From Alphaproteobacteria bacterium UBA6411 (GTDB taxonomy: Bacteria; Pseudomonadota; Alphaproteobacteria; CAAGCB01; CAG-977): a DNA stretch of 64,000 bases. A program made the position numbers and the translations under genes. The notes beneath the pieces are model-generated. The model was not told the origin of the DNA. It worked only from the letters and a program-made list of their open reading frames with translations, and did not search any database. The stretch's first letter is position 1. Each line of letters opens with the position of its first letter. Shown piece after piece: positions 1-5,512 of this stretch. Location: the NCBI GenBank assembly GCA_002438565.1, contig DJPN01000028.1, positions 1 through 64,000 of the forward strand, in the 5' to 3' direction.

Positions 1-112
1 TACTTCTTTCTAACAATCGCGAAAGCGACGATTGATCCGGCGACAAAGGCAACAGACAGCCCGATCCGAATTTCGGACTGTTTTCTGTGTCGGAAGCGTT
101 GTTATCTGTCAT
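1..112 (-). CDS. Partial hypothetical protein, N-terminus only (runs off window)
   Basis: An ATG on the minus strand at 112-110 follows a good ribosome site (GAGAGG, 6-8 bases upstream) and opens a frame that stays open to the window edge, giving 37 residues that begin MTDNNASDTENSPKFGSG. The N-terminus is polar, Ser/Asp/Asn-rich, with no signal peptide. I do not recognise the family. It is divergent from the leader-ardC unit starting at about 200, so the 113-207 interval should hold its promoter; TTGTCA followed 17-18 bases later by an A/T-rich hexamer on the minus strand is a possible sigma-70 site but weak. The start is supported by the ribosome site only. Confidence 0.45.
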   Translation of the reverse strand, partial: MTDNNASDTENSPKFGSGCLLPLSPDQSSLSRLLERS

Positions 113-201
113 GTTTTTCCTCTCGCAGTTATTTTGACGCGTTTATGACGGCTTGACAATATTTGAATCGGCGACCGTTCCGGTCGAACAGGTTGATTTA
201 A

Positions 202-424
202 TTTCTTGCTTGTCAATCCCCGAGCCTTTGGAACAAAAACGGCGTCCCCGACTTTCGCAATGCTGCAAGACGGGTGATACCCCTCCGTTTTTGCTGGGAT
301 AATGACAAGCCGCTTTCTTCTCTCCGACGAAGCACCTCGAAAGGGTTTCAGGCGCGATGCCTAAACCCTTTAACAAGTGCTTTTTACAGAGAAGGAACAA
401 GACAATGACTGACAAAGGCGACCT
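202..424 (+). repeat. Direct repeat, copy 1 (leader plus first codons)
   Basis: About 220 bp here recur at 2725-2948 in the same orientation. I count about ten differences, including a one-base indel, so identity is roughly 95-97%. Homology begins at TTTCTTGCTTGTC and ends just inside each downstream gene (MTDK...). The two copies bracket ardC and the first DUF4143 ATPase, so recombination between them would delete about 2.5 kb. Confidence 0.9.
208..400 (+). promoter_or_regulatory. Structured 5' leader RNA candidate, copy 1
   Basis: Two nested structures can be drawn. Domain 1 (208-310): GCTTGTCA+ATCCC (208-220) pairs with GGGAT+TGACAAGC (296-310) leaving two bulged A; inside it CAAAAACGG (234-242) pairs with CCGTTTTTG (285-293); inside that CCCG/CGGG, CTT/AAG and GCA/TGC form an apical hairpin (247-274). 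Domain 2 (330-382): AAGCAC/GTGCTT encloses AAAGGGTTT (340-348)/AAACCCTTT (363-371) and AGGC/GCCT with loop GCGAT. Domain 2 is followed by CTTTTT, then the ribosome site GAAGGA and the ATG at 405, so it could act as an attenuator. The second copy at 2731 keeps every stem; its A-to-G change at the equivalent of 259 converts an A-U pair to G-U. Confidence 0.7.
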
Positions 425-1271
425 TATCGAAACCGTGGCAAACATTCTCATTGAACGGCTGGAAAACTTTTCGGGCGAATGGGAAAAGCCGTTCTTTACG
501 TCTTTCGCCCGCAACGTCGCGACACAAAAAGTTTATCGCGGCATCAACATCTTGATTTTGAACTTTGCCGCCGCAGTCAACGGCTTTACATCGTCCGTTT
601 GGGGGACTTACCGGCAATAGCAGGAAAAAGGCTGTCAGGTCAAAAAAGGCGAAAAGTCAACGACCGTTGTTTTCTGGAAACCGCTTTCCTACAAATGCGA
701 AATCGAAAACACGGAAACGGGCGACGTTGAAGAAGTCGAAAACCAGTTTTTTGTCGCCCGCGCTTATGCCGTGCTCAACGGTTCGCAAGTCGATGGATTC
801 ACAGCGGAAAACGAAAGAGGCGACTTCCAAGCGGACGTAATGAAATTTTTTGACAATACGGACATCGCTTATTTTTACGGTGCCAATCTGGCTGGATACG
901 ACTGCCGGCGGGACGTTGTGCTGATGCCCGCGCGAAACGATTTTAAGACTGAAACCGGCTTTGTTTCGACTTTGGCGCATGAAACCGTCCACGCCACGGG
1001 ACACAAAAACCGCTTAAACCGCGATATGAAAGGACGGTTTGGAAACGAATCTTACGCTTTCGAGGAGCTGATTGCGGACATCGGCGCGGGCTTTGTCGCG
1101 GGGTATTTGGGCTATGATTACCAGTTTTCAAAGGACAATCTGGCGTATCTGCAAAGCTGGCTGAAAGTTTTGAAAAACGACAAGCGCGCGATTTTCAAAG
1201 CGTGTTCCGAAGCGCAGAAGGCTTTCGACTATCTGCTGACGTTCCAAGAAACAAACGGCGAAGCGGCTTGA
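405..1271 (+). pseudogene. ardC: ArdC-type anti-restriction protein, interrupted by in-frame TAG
   Basis: From the ATG at 405 (GAAGGA ribosome site) one frame runs to 1271, 288 sense codons, broken by a single TAG at 618-620. Before it, the N-terminal ssDNA-binding ArdC domain is recognisable (EKPF, YRGINILIL, WGTYRQ); right after it the family's expected text continues in the same frame (QEKGCQVKKGEKSTTVVFWKP). The C-terminal half has the zincin-like metallopeptidase signature HETVHATGH with a downstream FEELIADIGA helix. ArdC proteins protect incoming plasmid DNA against host restriction, so the location beside oriT is as expected. CAG-to-TAG or TGG-to-TAG would make the stop. A downstream restart could yield only the peptidase half. 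Readthrough is possible but unproven; TAG is the genuine stop of the gene ending at 3618. Confidence 0.85.
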
Positions 1272-1285
1272 TGCCGCTTCATTTC
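1261..1285 (+). terminator. Weak terminator-like hairpin at end of ardC
   Basis: AAGCGGC (1261-1267) and GCCGCTT (1273-1279) form a 7-bp stem with a 5-base loop overlapping the ardC stop codon, followed by CATTTCC. The U-tract is poor, so efficiency is doubtful. Confidence 0.35.
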
Positions 1286-1289
1286 CCAA

Positions 1290-1335
1290 ATCCGTTCGCC
1301 CAACCTCTCCACAACATTGTTGCGCCCGAACGGAT
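1290..1335 (+). promoter_or_regulatory. Inverted repeat upstream of DUF4143 ATPase gene
   Basis: ATCCGTTCG (1290-1298) and CGAACGGAT (1327-1335) are a perfect 9-bp dyad 28 bases apart, about 90 bp upstream of the ATPase start at 1424. The half-site text CCCGAACGG also occurs twice in front of the hipB-like gene (28602 and 28652), which may be chance or a shared repressor site. Downstream, an A/T-rich stretch (1360-1400) could hold the promoter. Confidence 0.35.
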
Positions 1336-1423
1336 ATGTGTTGCGTCCGCATTCAAATGCGCCTATATTGTTAATACGAATTTTTATTGATAACTGTGTT
1401 TTTGCGTAATAGGAGTCATTCCC

Positions 1424-2680
1424 ATGCAAGCGATTAAACGCGACATCTATCTGAACAGGCTGATTGAACGCAAGGAAAACGGAGCGATCAAAGTCATTAC
1501 GGGCATTCGTCGGTGCGGGAAATCCTATCTTTTGTTCAATTTGTATTACGATTATCTGCTTTCCTGCGGCATCGGCAAAGACAGAATCATCAAAATCGCG
1601 CTTGACGATGAAGAAGCCGAAAATTTAACGGATGCAAAAACTTTGGCGGCTTTTATCAAAGAGCGGCTGAAAGACGAAAACACGTATTACGTTTTCCTTG
1701 ACGAAATCCAATTCGTCAAAGATTTTGAGAAAGTTTTGAACAGCTTAAACCGCCTGCCGAATCTGGATATTTACGTCACGGGCAGCAATTCAAAATTCTT
1801 GTCTTCCGATATTTTAACCGAGTTTCGAGGCAGAGGGGACGAAGTTCGCGTTCATCCGCTTTGTTTTGCGGAATATGTTTCGGCATATAAAGGTTCGGCG
1901 GCGAACGCTTGGAACGACTATTTCACTTACGGCGGCTTGCCTCAAATACTGACGCGATCGACCGACGAGCTGAAAACGCAATATCTGACAAACCTGTTCC
2001 AAACGGTTTATCTGGCTGACATTATCGAACGCAATAAAGTTCGGGCGAAAGAAACGCTCAACACCCTTGTCAATGTTTTGGCGTCGTCCATCGGTTCTTT
2101 GACAAACCCGCGAAAACTCGCCGCCGTATTTGCCCATTCCGGAGACAAGGAAGTGACGGATAAAACCGTCGGCGTTTATTTGGATTATCTGACGGATTCA
2201 TTTTTAATCAACAAGGCGGAACGCTATGGCATCAAAGGCAAGAAATATATCGCCTCTCCCTATAAATACTACTTTGAAGATGTCGGTCTGCGCAACGCAA
2301 GGCTGAATTTCCGCCAACAGGAAGAAAACCATATTATGGAAAACATCATCTATAATGAATTGCTTGTGCGCGGATACAATGTTGACGTCGGCATTGTCGA
2401 TTGCTACGACAAGGACGAGCAAGGCAAACAGATTTTAAAACGCAGGGAAGTCGATTTTGTCTGCAACAAAGGCAGCCGGAGGTATTACGTTCAATCGGCT
2501 TTTGCCATTCCCGACGATGAAAAAATGGCGCAGGAAAAGATGTCTTTGGTCAAGATTAAAGACTCTTTCAAGAAAATCATTGTTGTCAAAGACAACATCA
2601 AACTCTGGCGGACGGAAGACGGCATTGTCGTTATGGGATTGCAAGAATTTTTGCTGAACCGAAACAGTCTCGAACTTTGA
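1424..2680 (+). CDS. AAA+ ATPase, DUF4143 family (cargo ATPase 1)
   Basis: A 418-residue protein with Walker A GIRRCGKSY (about residues 27-35), Walker B YVFLDEIQ (about 88-95), a sensor-like VTGSNS (about 117-122) and the C-terminal DUF4143 region. The C-terminal fold of this family usually carries a PD-(D/E)XK-like motif; here REVDFVCNKG is present but the expected E-x-K strand reads VQSAFA, so the nuclease-like site looks degenerate. AGGAG seven bases before the ATG fixes the start. It lies between two copies of a ~220-bp leader repeat and is closed by its own terminator, so it appears to be a stand-alone cargo unit. Related ATPases lie at 23866 and 25500. The family is common in mobile and variable regions; its molecular job is not established, so I give none. 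Confidence 0.85.
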   Translation: MQAIKRDIYLNRLIERKENGAIKVITGIRRCGKSYLLFNLYYDYLLSCGIGKDRIIKIALDDEEAENLTDAKTLAAFIKERLKDENTYYVFLDEIQFVKDFEKVLNSLNRLPNLDIYVTGSNSKFLSSDILTEFRGRGDEVRVHPLCFAEYVSAYKGSAANAWNDYFTYGGLPQILTRSTDELKTQYLTNLFQTVYLADIIERNKVRAKETLNTLVNVLASSIGSLTNPRKLAAVFAHSGDKEVTDKTVGVYLDYLTDSFLINKAERYGIKGKKYIASPYKYYFEDVGLRNARLNFRQQEENHIMENIIYNELLVRGYNVDVGIVDCYDKDEQGKQILKRREVDFVCNKGSRRYYVQSAFAIPDDEKMAQEKMSLVKIKDSFKKIIVVKDNIKLWRTEDGIVVMGLQEFLLNRNSLEL

Positions 2681-2695
2681 TTTAACCCCGTTTCG

Positions 2696-2721
2696 GGCGC
2701 CCATAAAAACGGGCGCCTTTT
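2696..2721 (+). terminator. Rho-independent terminator after ATPase 1
   Basis: GGCGCCC (2696-2702) pairs with GGGCGCC (2711-2717) around an AUAAAAAC loop, followed by TTTTGCTTTT. It lies 16 bp after the ATPase stop. Confidence 0.8.
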
Positions 2722-2724
2722 GCT

Positions 2725-2948
2725 TTTCTTGCTTGTCAATCCCCAAGCCTTTGGAACAAAAACGGCGTCCCCGACTTTCGCGATGCTGCAAGACGGGTGA
2801 TACCCCTCCGTTTTTGCTGGGATAATGACAAGCCGTTTTCTTCTCTCCGACGAAGCACCTCGAAAGGGTTTCAGGCGCGATGCCTAAAACCCTTTAACAA
2901 GTGCTTTTTACAGAGAAGGAGCAAGACAATGACTGATAAAATCGACCT
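2725..2948 (+). repeat. Direct repeat, copy 2 (leader plus first codons)
   Basis: Same-orientation copy of 202-424, starting 8 bp after the terminator U-tract of the ATPase gene. Proteins downstream of the two copies share only their first few residues (MTDK), so the leader, not the gene, was duplicated. Confidence 0.9.
2731..2924 (+). promoter_or_regulatory. Structured 5' leader RNA candidate, copy 2
   Basis: Retains both domains of the copy at 208: outer stem GCTTGTCA (2731-2738)/TGACAAGC (2826-2833), the CAAAAACGG/CCGTTTTTG inner stem, the apical CCCG/CGGG hairpin with a G-U in place of A-U, and the AAAGGGTTT/AAACCCTTT hairpin, here with one extra A opposite the bulged C. It again ends in CTTTTT then GAAGGA and ATG (2929). 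The 103-nt first domain has identical length in both copies. Confidence 0.7.
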
Positions 2949-3342
2949 AGCCTTAACCGAATTGAACACAACGCTTCAACCGTTTATGCCGCATAAACAG
3001 GCGCAAATTCTCATTCAAAATCTGACAACTTCCGAAGAAGCCGAAACGTTCGCGGACATTATTTTGACTCTTGCCGAACGCGTCAAAGCGACGCCGCAAC
3101 CGTATGAAACGGACGGACAAGGCAAAAACGCGACTGCTCAACGGCATTATTTTATCGGTTCTTACGATGCCTACATCGTCGAAAAAGACGCGTCCGAAAA
3201 ACAAATTCATGCTTTCGGCAGGGCGAGTTTCGGGTGCGGGGTCGAGAGCGGTTACATCTCGATTGACGAACTTTTGGATTTGGCGGAGCTGGATTTGTAT
3301 TTCACGCCTTGCGCCGTCGCCGAAGCGATTAAGGAGGGCTGA
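2929..3342 (+). CDS. Hypothetical protein, weakly DUF2958-like
   Basis: A 137-residue acidic protein with no signal peptide or membrane segment. The N-terminal half is helical; the C-terminal half has YETDGQGKNA, then HYFIGSYDAYIVEKD, FGRASFG and GYISIDELLDL, an order of motifs that resembles the DUF2958 proteins common on conjugative elements (TE..., FGxVxG, ELGYFSLxEL), though several conserved positions differ. I treat that as a hint only. ATG at 2929 is chosen because it follows GAAGGA and because the homologous leader upstream of ardC ends at the same codon (MTDK). It is followed three bases later by a second small gene, so the two form an operon under the structured leader. Confidence 0.7.
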   Translation: MTDKIDLALTELNTTLQPFMPHKQAQILIQNLTTSEEAETFADIILTLAERVKATPQPYETDGQGKNATAQRHYFIGSYDAYIVEKDASEKQIHAFGRASFGCGVESGYISIDELLDLAELDLYFTPCAVAEAIKEG

Positions 3343-3345
3343 CCG

Positions 3346-3618
3346 ATGTTGTACTGGGACTTAATCGAGGAATTTTTGCCCGACTTTGAGGAACGCGCCG
3401 ACGTGAAATTCGACACCTCTCTGTTCAGCTTCATTCACGGCGGAGAAGTGCCGGAAGAGGACTTGCCGGCGTTAAAAACTTTGGCAAAAAGCGGCTGGCT
3501 GGCGGAAGTGTTTTTCGCGATGGAAAAGCACCTGCTCAACGAAGCGTTCGAGGCGTACTTTGAAAAGGAAATCGTTCCGAAAATTTATTACAAGCAAAAG
3601 GAATGCGGCTCTGAATAG
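3346..3618 (+). CDS. Hypothetical small acidic protein
   Basis: A 90-residue protein whose ATG lies 3 bp after the preceding stop and 4-10 bases after a very strong AAGGAGGG site, so translation is probably coupled. It is rich in Glu/Leu/Phe, predicted mostly helical (HLLNEAFEAYFEKEIVPKIY), with no recognised domain. Its TAG stop sits in the loop of a terminator hairpin, which makes TAG a genuine stop codon in this element. Confidence 0.7.
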   Translation: MLYWDLIEEFLPDFEERADVKFDTSLFSFIHGGEVPEEDLPALKTLAKSGWLAEVFFAMEKHLLNEAFEAYFEKEIVPKIYYKQKECGSE

Positions 3619-3636
3619 AGCCGCGTCCGTTTTTTT
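3605..3636 (+). terminator. Rho-independent terminator overlapping a stop codon
   Basis: GCGGCTCT (3605-3612) and AGAGCCGC (3617-3624) form an 8-bp stem with loop GAAT, followed by GTCCG and seven T. It ends the leader-orf137-orf90 unit. Confidence 0.85.
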
Positions 3637-3644
3637 AAAAATCG

Positions 3645-3664
3645 GTCGCCGCACACGCGGCGAC
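3645..3664. repeat. Inverted repeat near oriT
   Basis: GTCGCCGC (3645-3652), ACAC, GCGGCGAC (3657-3664): a perfect 8-bp hairpin about 100 bp from the predicted nic site. It could be a relaxosome binding site or part of the oriT region; it has no T-tract after it, so it is not a terminator. Confidence 0.5.
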
Positions 3665-3758
3665 ACCGTTCGCAACACCTCTGACAAAGGGCGGTCGGGC
3701 GGGTTTAGGGGTGTTTAGGCTGATTTGCAAGTGATTGATTTTATTGTTGAAGGTTTTT

Positions 3759-3790
3759 GGGCAGGATAGCCTTTTCGTATGACGAAAGGC
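3759..3790 (-). other. oriT: Predicted origin of transfer (oriT) with P-type nic site
   Basis: Read on the minus strand, a near-perfect inverted repeat (GCCTTTCGT, 3790-3782, and its partner at 3778-3769 with one bulged base) is followed at once by CTATCCTGCCC. The IncP/RP4 nic region has the same CTATCCTGCCC with cleavage after CCTG, and there too an inverted repeat lies just 5' of nic. By analogy cleavage would fall between 3762 and 3761 on the minus strand, so the mobC-relaxase genes would enter the recipient last. The site is 78-106 bp upstream of mobC and the relaxase gene, the normal place for oriT. Confidence 0.8.
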
Positions 3791-3794
3791 GGCG

Positions 3795-3823
3795 TTGCGT
3801 TCAAATCTTCGTTCGGCTATAAT
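3795..3823 (+). promoter_or_regulatory. Sigma-70 promoter of mobC-relaxase
   Basis: TTGCGT (3795-3800), a 17-bp spacer and a perfect TATAAT (3818-3823), ending 44 bp before the mobC start codon. Confidence 0.8.
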
Positions 3824-3848
3824 ACTCCCGTCACACACATTTGAACGC
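3797..3848 (+). promoter_or_regulatory. Dyad operator over the mobC promoter
   Basis: GCGTTCAAAT (3797-3806) and ATTTGAACGC (3839-3848) are a perfect 10-bp inverted repeat: one arm overlaps the -35 box, the other lies just after the transcription start. MobC is a probable ribbon-helix-helix protein, so autoregulation is likely. The block CGTCACACACATTTGAACG recurs almost unchanged, inverted, at 33327-33345, together with GTTGCGTTCAAA. Confidence 0.7.
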
Positions 3849-3867
3849 TTAACTCTGCGAGGCATTT

Positions 3868-4197
3868 ATGGCGCGTATTGTCAAGTCGTTCAGAATAGAA
3901 CAAGAAATTTGGGACAGGCTGAAAACCCGTTCGGGAAACACCTCCGAGCTGGTGCGCCTGTTCATCGTAACGGGGCTTTTTAAAATGGAACTGCCCCGGC
4001 AAACCGAAATTGAAAAGCTCTGCATTATTGAAGATCAGGCACGCCGCATCGGCGTGAATTTGAACCAAGCCGTCAAGGCTCTGAACGTTTCCTCCGACCA
4101 CCAGAACGCTTTACCGGAAATCCGGCAAGCCTGCATGGATATACGCTTTTTGCGGCTGGCGATTCATAAGTTGGTGAGTGCCTACTATGGAAAATGA
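3868..4197 (+). CDS. mobC: MobC-like relaxosome accessory protein (ribbon-helix-helix)
   Basis: A 109-residue DNA-binding protein. The N-terminus (MARIVKSFRIEQEIWDRL) has the beta-strand/helix pattern of a ribbon-helix-helix domain, and the centre carries RRIGVNLNQAVKALN, the typical signature of MobC/relaxosome proteins that bind oriT and help the relaxase reach nic. The gene lies between the predicted oriT (3759-3790) and the relaxase gene, and its 3' end overlaps the relaxase start, so the two are probably translated together. It is likely self-repressed through the dyad over its own promoter. No ribosome site is strong (TGCGAGGC about 8 bases before ATG). Symbol by analogy. Confidence 0.8.
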   Translation: MARIVKSFRIEQEIWDRLKTRSGNTSELVRLFIVTGLFKMELPRQTEIEKLCIIEDQARRIGVNLNQAVKALNVSSDHQNALPEIRQACMDIRFLRLAIHKLVSAYYGK

Positions 4198-5194
4198 ATA
4201 CGATCTGCTGAAACGGCATTTGCGCGGGACTTATGTGAAGCGGGAAAAATTTCCGCTTTATTACACGCCTCCATGCAAAAAAGCGGCTTCCATAAAATCG
4301 TGCGCCCGCCGGTTGCCGGAAGCCGTCGTCAAAGTGGCTTCATACATTAAAACGCCCGCAGAAGCGAAAAACGCCTTGCTGTATATTGCCCGAAAATCGG
4401 AAGGATTGGAGCGGGACGCGCTCGTTTGCAATGAAAGTCTTGACACGCTTCCCGTTTCGGAATTTGACAATGAAATCGCTTCTTACGCTTTCAAACAGCA
4501 TCGCAAAAACGGCAATCAAATGGTGCATCTGATCGTGTCTTTTCCGAAACGAATGAACGTGTCGGAAGAGGACGCTTACCGCTTTATGGAACGATACATG
4601 GAGCCGTTCGGGAAAAAGGGCTATCGATATTTGTACGCCGTTCACTCGCACCAATCGGCGACGCACGGACACGTTTTGCTCTGCCTGTCGAACGGACGGG
4701 AACGCTTGCACATCAAAAAGCCGCAGCTGATCATGCTCCGCCAACATCAGGTCAAAGTCGCCAAAGAGTTCGGCTGGGAAATGCAGGCGACGCGGTTTCA
4801 GGACAGGGATTTTTCGCTGACGGGCTTTATCGCCCCGACAAAAAAGAAAACGCTGTTGGAGCGGCAAGTGCCGCAATGGTGCGCGCGGCGGCAAGCGGAG
4901 AAACAGCACCCGCCCCCAGCCGTTCAATACGACATCGGCGGACAGGCGCAGCGAGTTTTGTCCGCATGGTCGAAGAACTTTTCCAACCCCGCCCGTGCCG
5001 AACAGCTGTTTATCGAAATGTACGCCGAAAAGCCCAAAACAGCCCTTTGGTACGCCAATCACCGCGTCAACGTGTTCGGAGAATGCGAAACTCAGCCCGA
5101 CATCAAACTGACGGAAAAGGCATTGGGACGGATTTCGTTGGAAAAAAGCATAAAACTTTCATCACAACTAGAAATAGAACAAACGCCCTTGTAA
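4187..5194 (+). CDS. Relaxase (MobA/VirD2-like, MOBP type)
   Basis: A 335-residue conjugative relaxase that should nick oriT, stay linked to the 5' end and pilot the strand to the coupling protein. The nuclease core spans roughly residues 60-170: LLYIARKSEG, NQMVHLIVSFPKRM and the metal-binding histidine motif HSHQSATHGHVLLCL (His153, 155, 160 and 162). The C-terminal third has no recognised domain; the protein is short compared with large conjugative relaxases, being close to a bare nuclease. ATG at 4187 overlaps mobC by 11 bp; a GTG at 4178 in frame is an alternative. The predicted nic sequence is P-type, which agrees with the MOBP-like motifs. Which tyrosine is catalytic cannot be decided by eye. 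Confidence 0.8.
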   Translation: MENEYDLLKRHLRGTYVKREKFPLYYTPPCKKAASIKSCARRLPEAVVKVASYIKTPAEAKNALLYIARKSEGLERDALVCNESLDTLPVSEFDNEIASYAFKQHRKNGNQMVHLIVSFPKRMNVSEEDAYRFMERYMEPFGKKGYRYLYAVHSHQSATHGHVLLCLSNGRERLHIKKPQLIMLRQHQVKVAKEFGWEMQATRFQDRDFSLTGFIAPTKKKTLLERQVPQWCARRQAEKQHPPPAVQYDIGGQAQRVLSAWSKNFSNPARAEQLFIEMYAEKPKTALWYANHRVNVFGECETQPDIKLTEKALGRISLEKSIKLSSQLEIEQTPL

Positions 5195-5197
5195 ACA

Positions 5198-5300
5198 TCA
5201 ATCTTGTCCTCTTTCGATTTCGCGTTCCATGTCATCGAAATTTTCAACGATTGAATAACAGACTTTGCCGCCGCTGATCGCTTGGAAAAGCCTTATTAAG
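5198..5300 (-). pseudogene. C-terminal gene remnant
   Basis: A minus-strand frame ending in TGA at 5200-5198 reads like coding sequence (ISGGKVCYSIVENFDD then MEREIERGQD) but is closed upstream by a stop with no start codon between. It is convergent with the relaxase, 3 bp from its stop. I read it as the last ~30 codons of a gene whose front was lost. No family recognised. Confidence 0.45.
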
Positions 5301-5308
5301 TTATTGTT

Positions 5309-5509
5309 TTAATTTTCCATACAAATCAAATTTATTAGAAAATAATCATCAACGAAAGATTGCTCATCATCTCGATATGCTATTTGTTGAAAATCATGCT
5401 ACTTTTTATTCTCAAGAAGTTTGCTCCATACAGAAATAAATTTGTGAATATTTTCCATTTGAGACATTTTATGGTATGTCAACCAAATTGAATTTTTATA
5501 TACGTTCAT
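5309..5509 (-). pseudogene. Small orf downstream of res, interrupted by in-frame TAG
   Basis: ATG at 5509 lies 4 bp after the res stop codon. The frame gives 36 residues (MNVYKNSIWLTYHKMSQ...), a TAG at 5401-5399, then 29 more codons with protein-like composition (FQQIAYRDDEQSFVDDYFL) to a TAA at 5311. The region is clearly more A/T-rich than res. Either a 36-residue peptide or a decayed 66-codon gene; function unknown. The rest of 5195-5512 shows nothing else I can support. Confidence 0.35.
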
Positions 5510-5512
5510 ATC

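Noticed and set aside
143..514. A 123-codon minus-strand frame across the leader and ardC start
   Set aside because: It covers the repeat in both copies only by chance, has no ribosome site, and overlaps the better supported plus-strand leader and ardC.
618..620. Genetic code change with TAG as a sense codon
   Set aside because: TAG is the real stop of the gene ending at 3618, where it sits in a terminator hairpin, and no housekeeping gene here contains an in-frame TAG.
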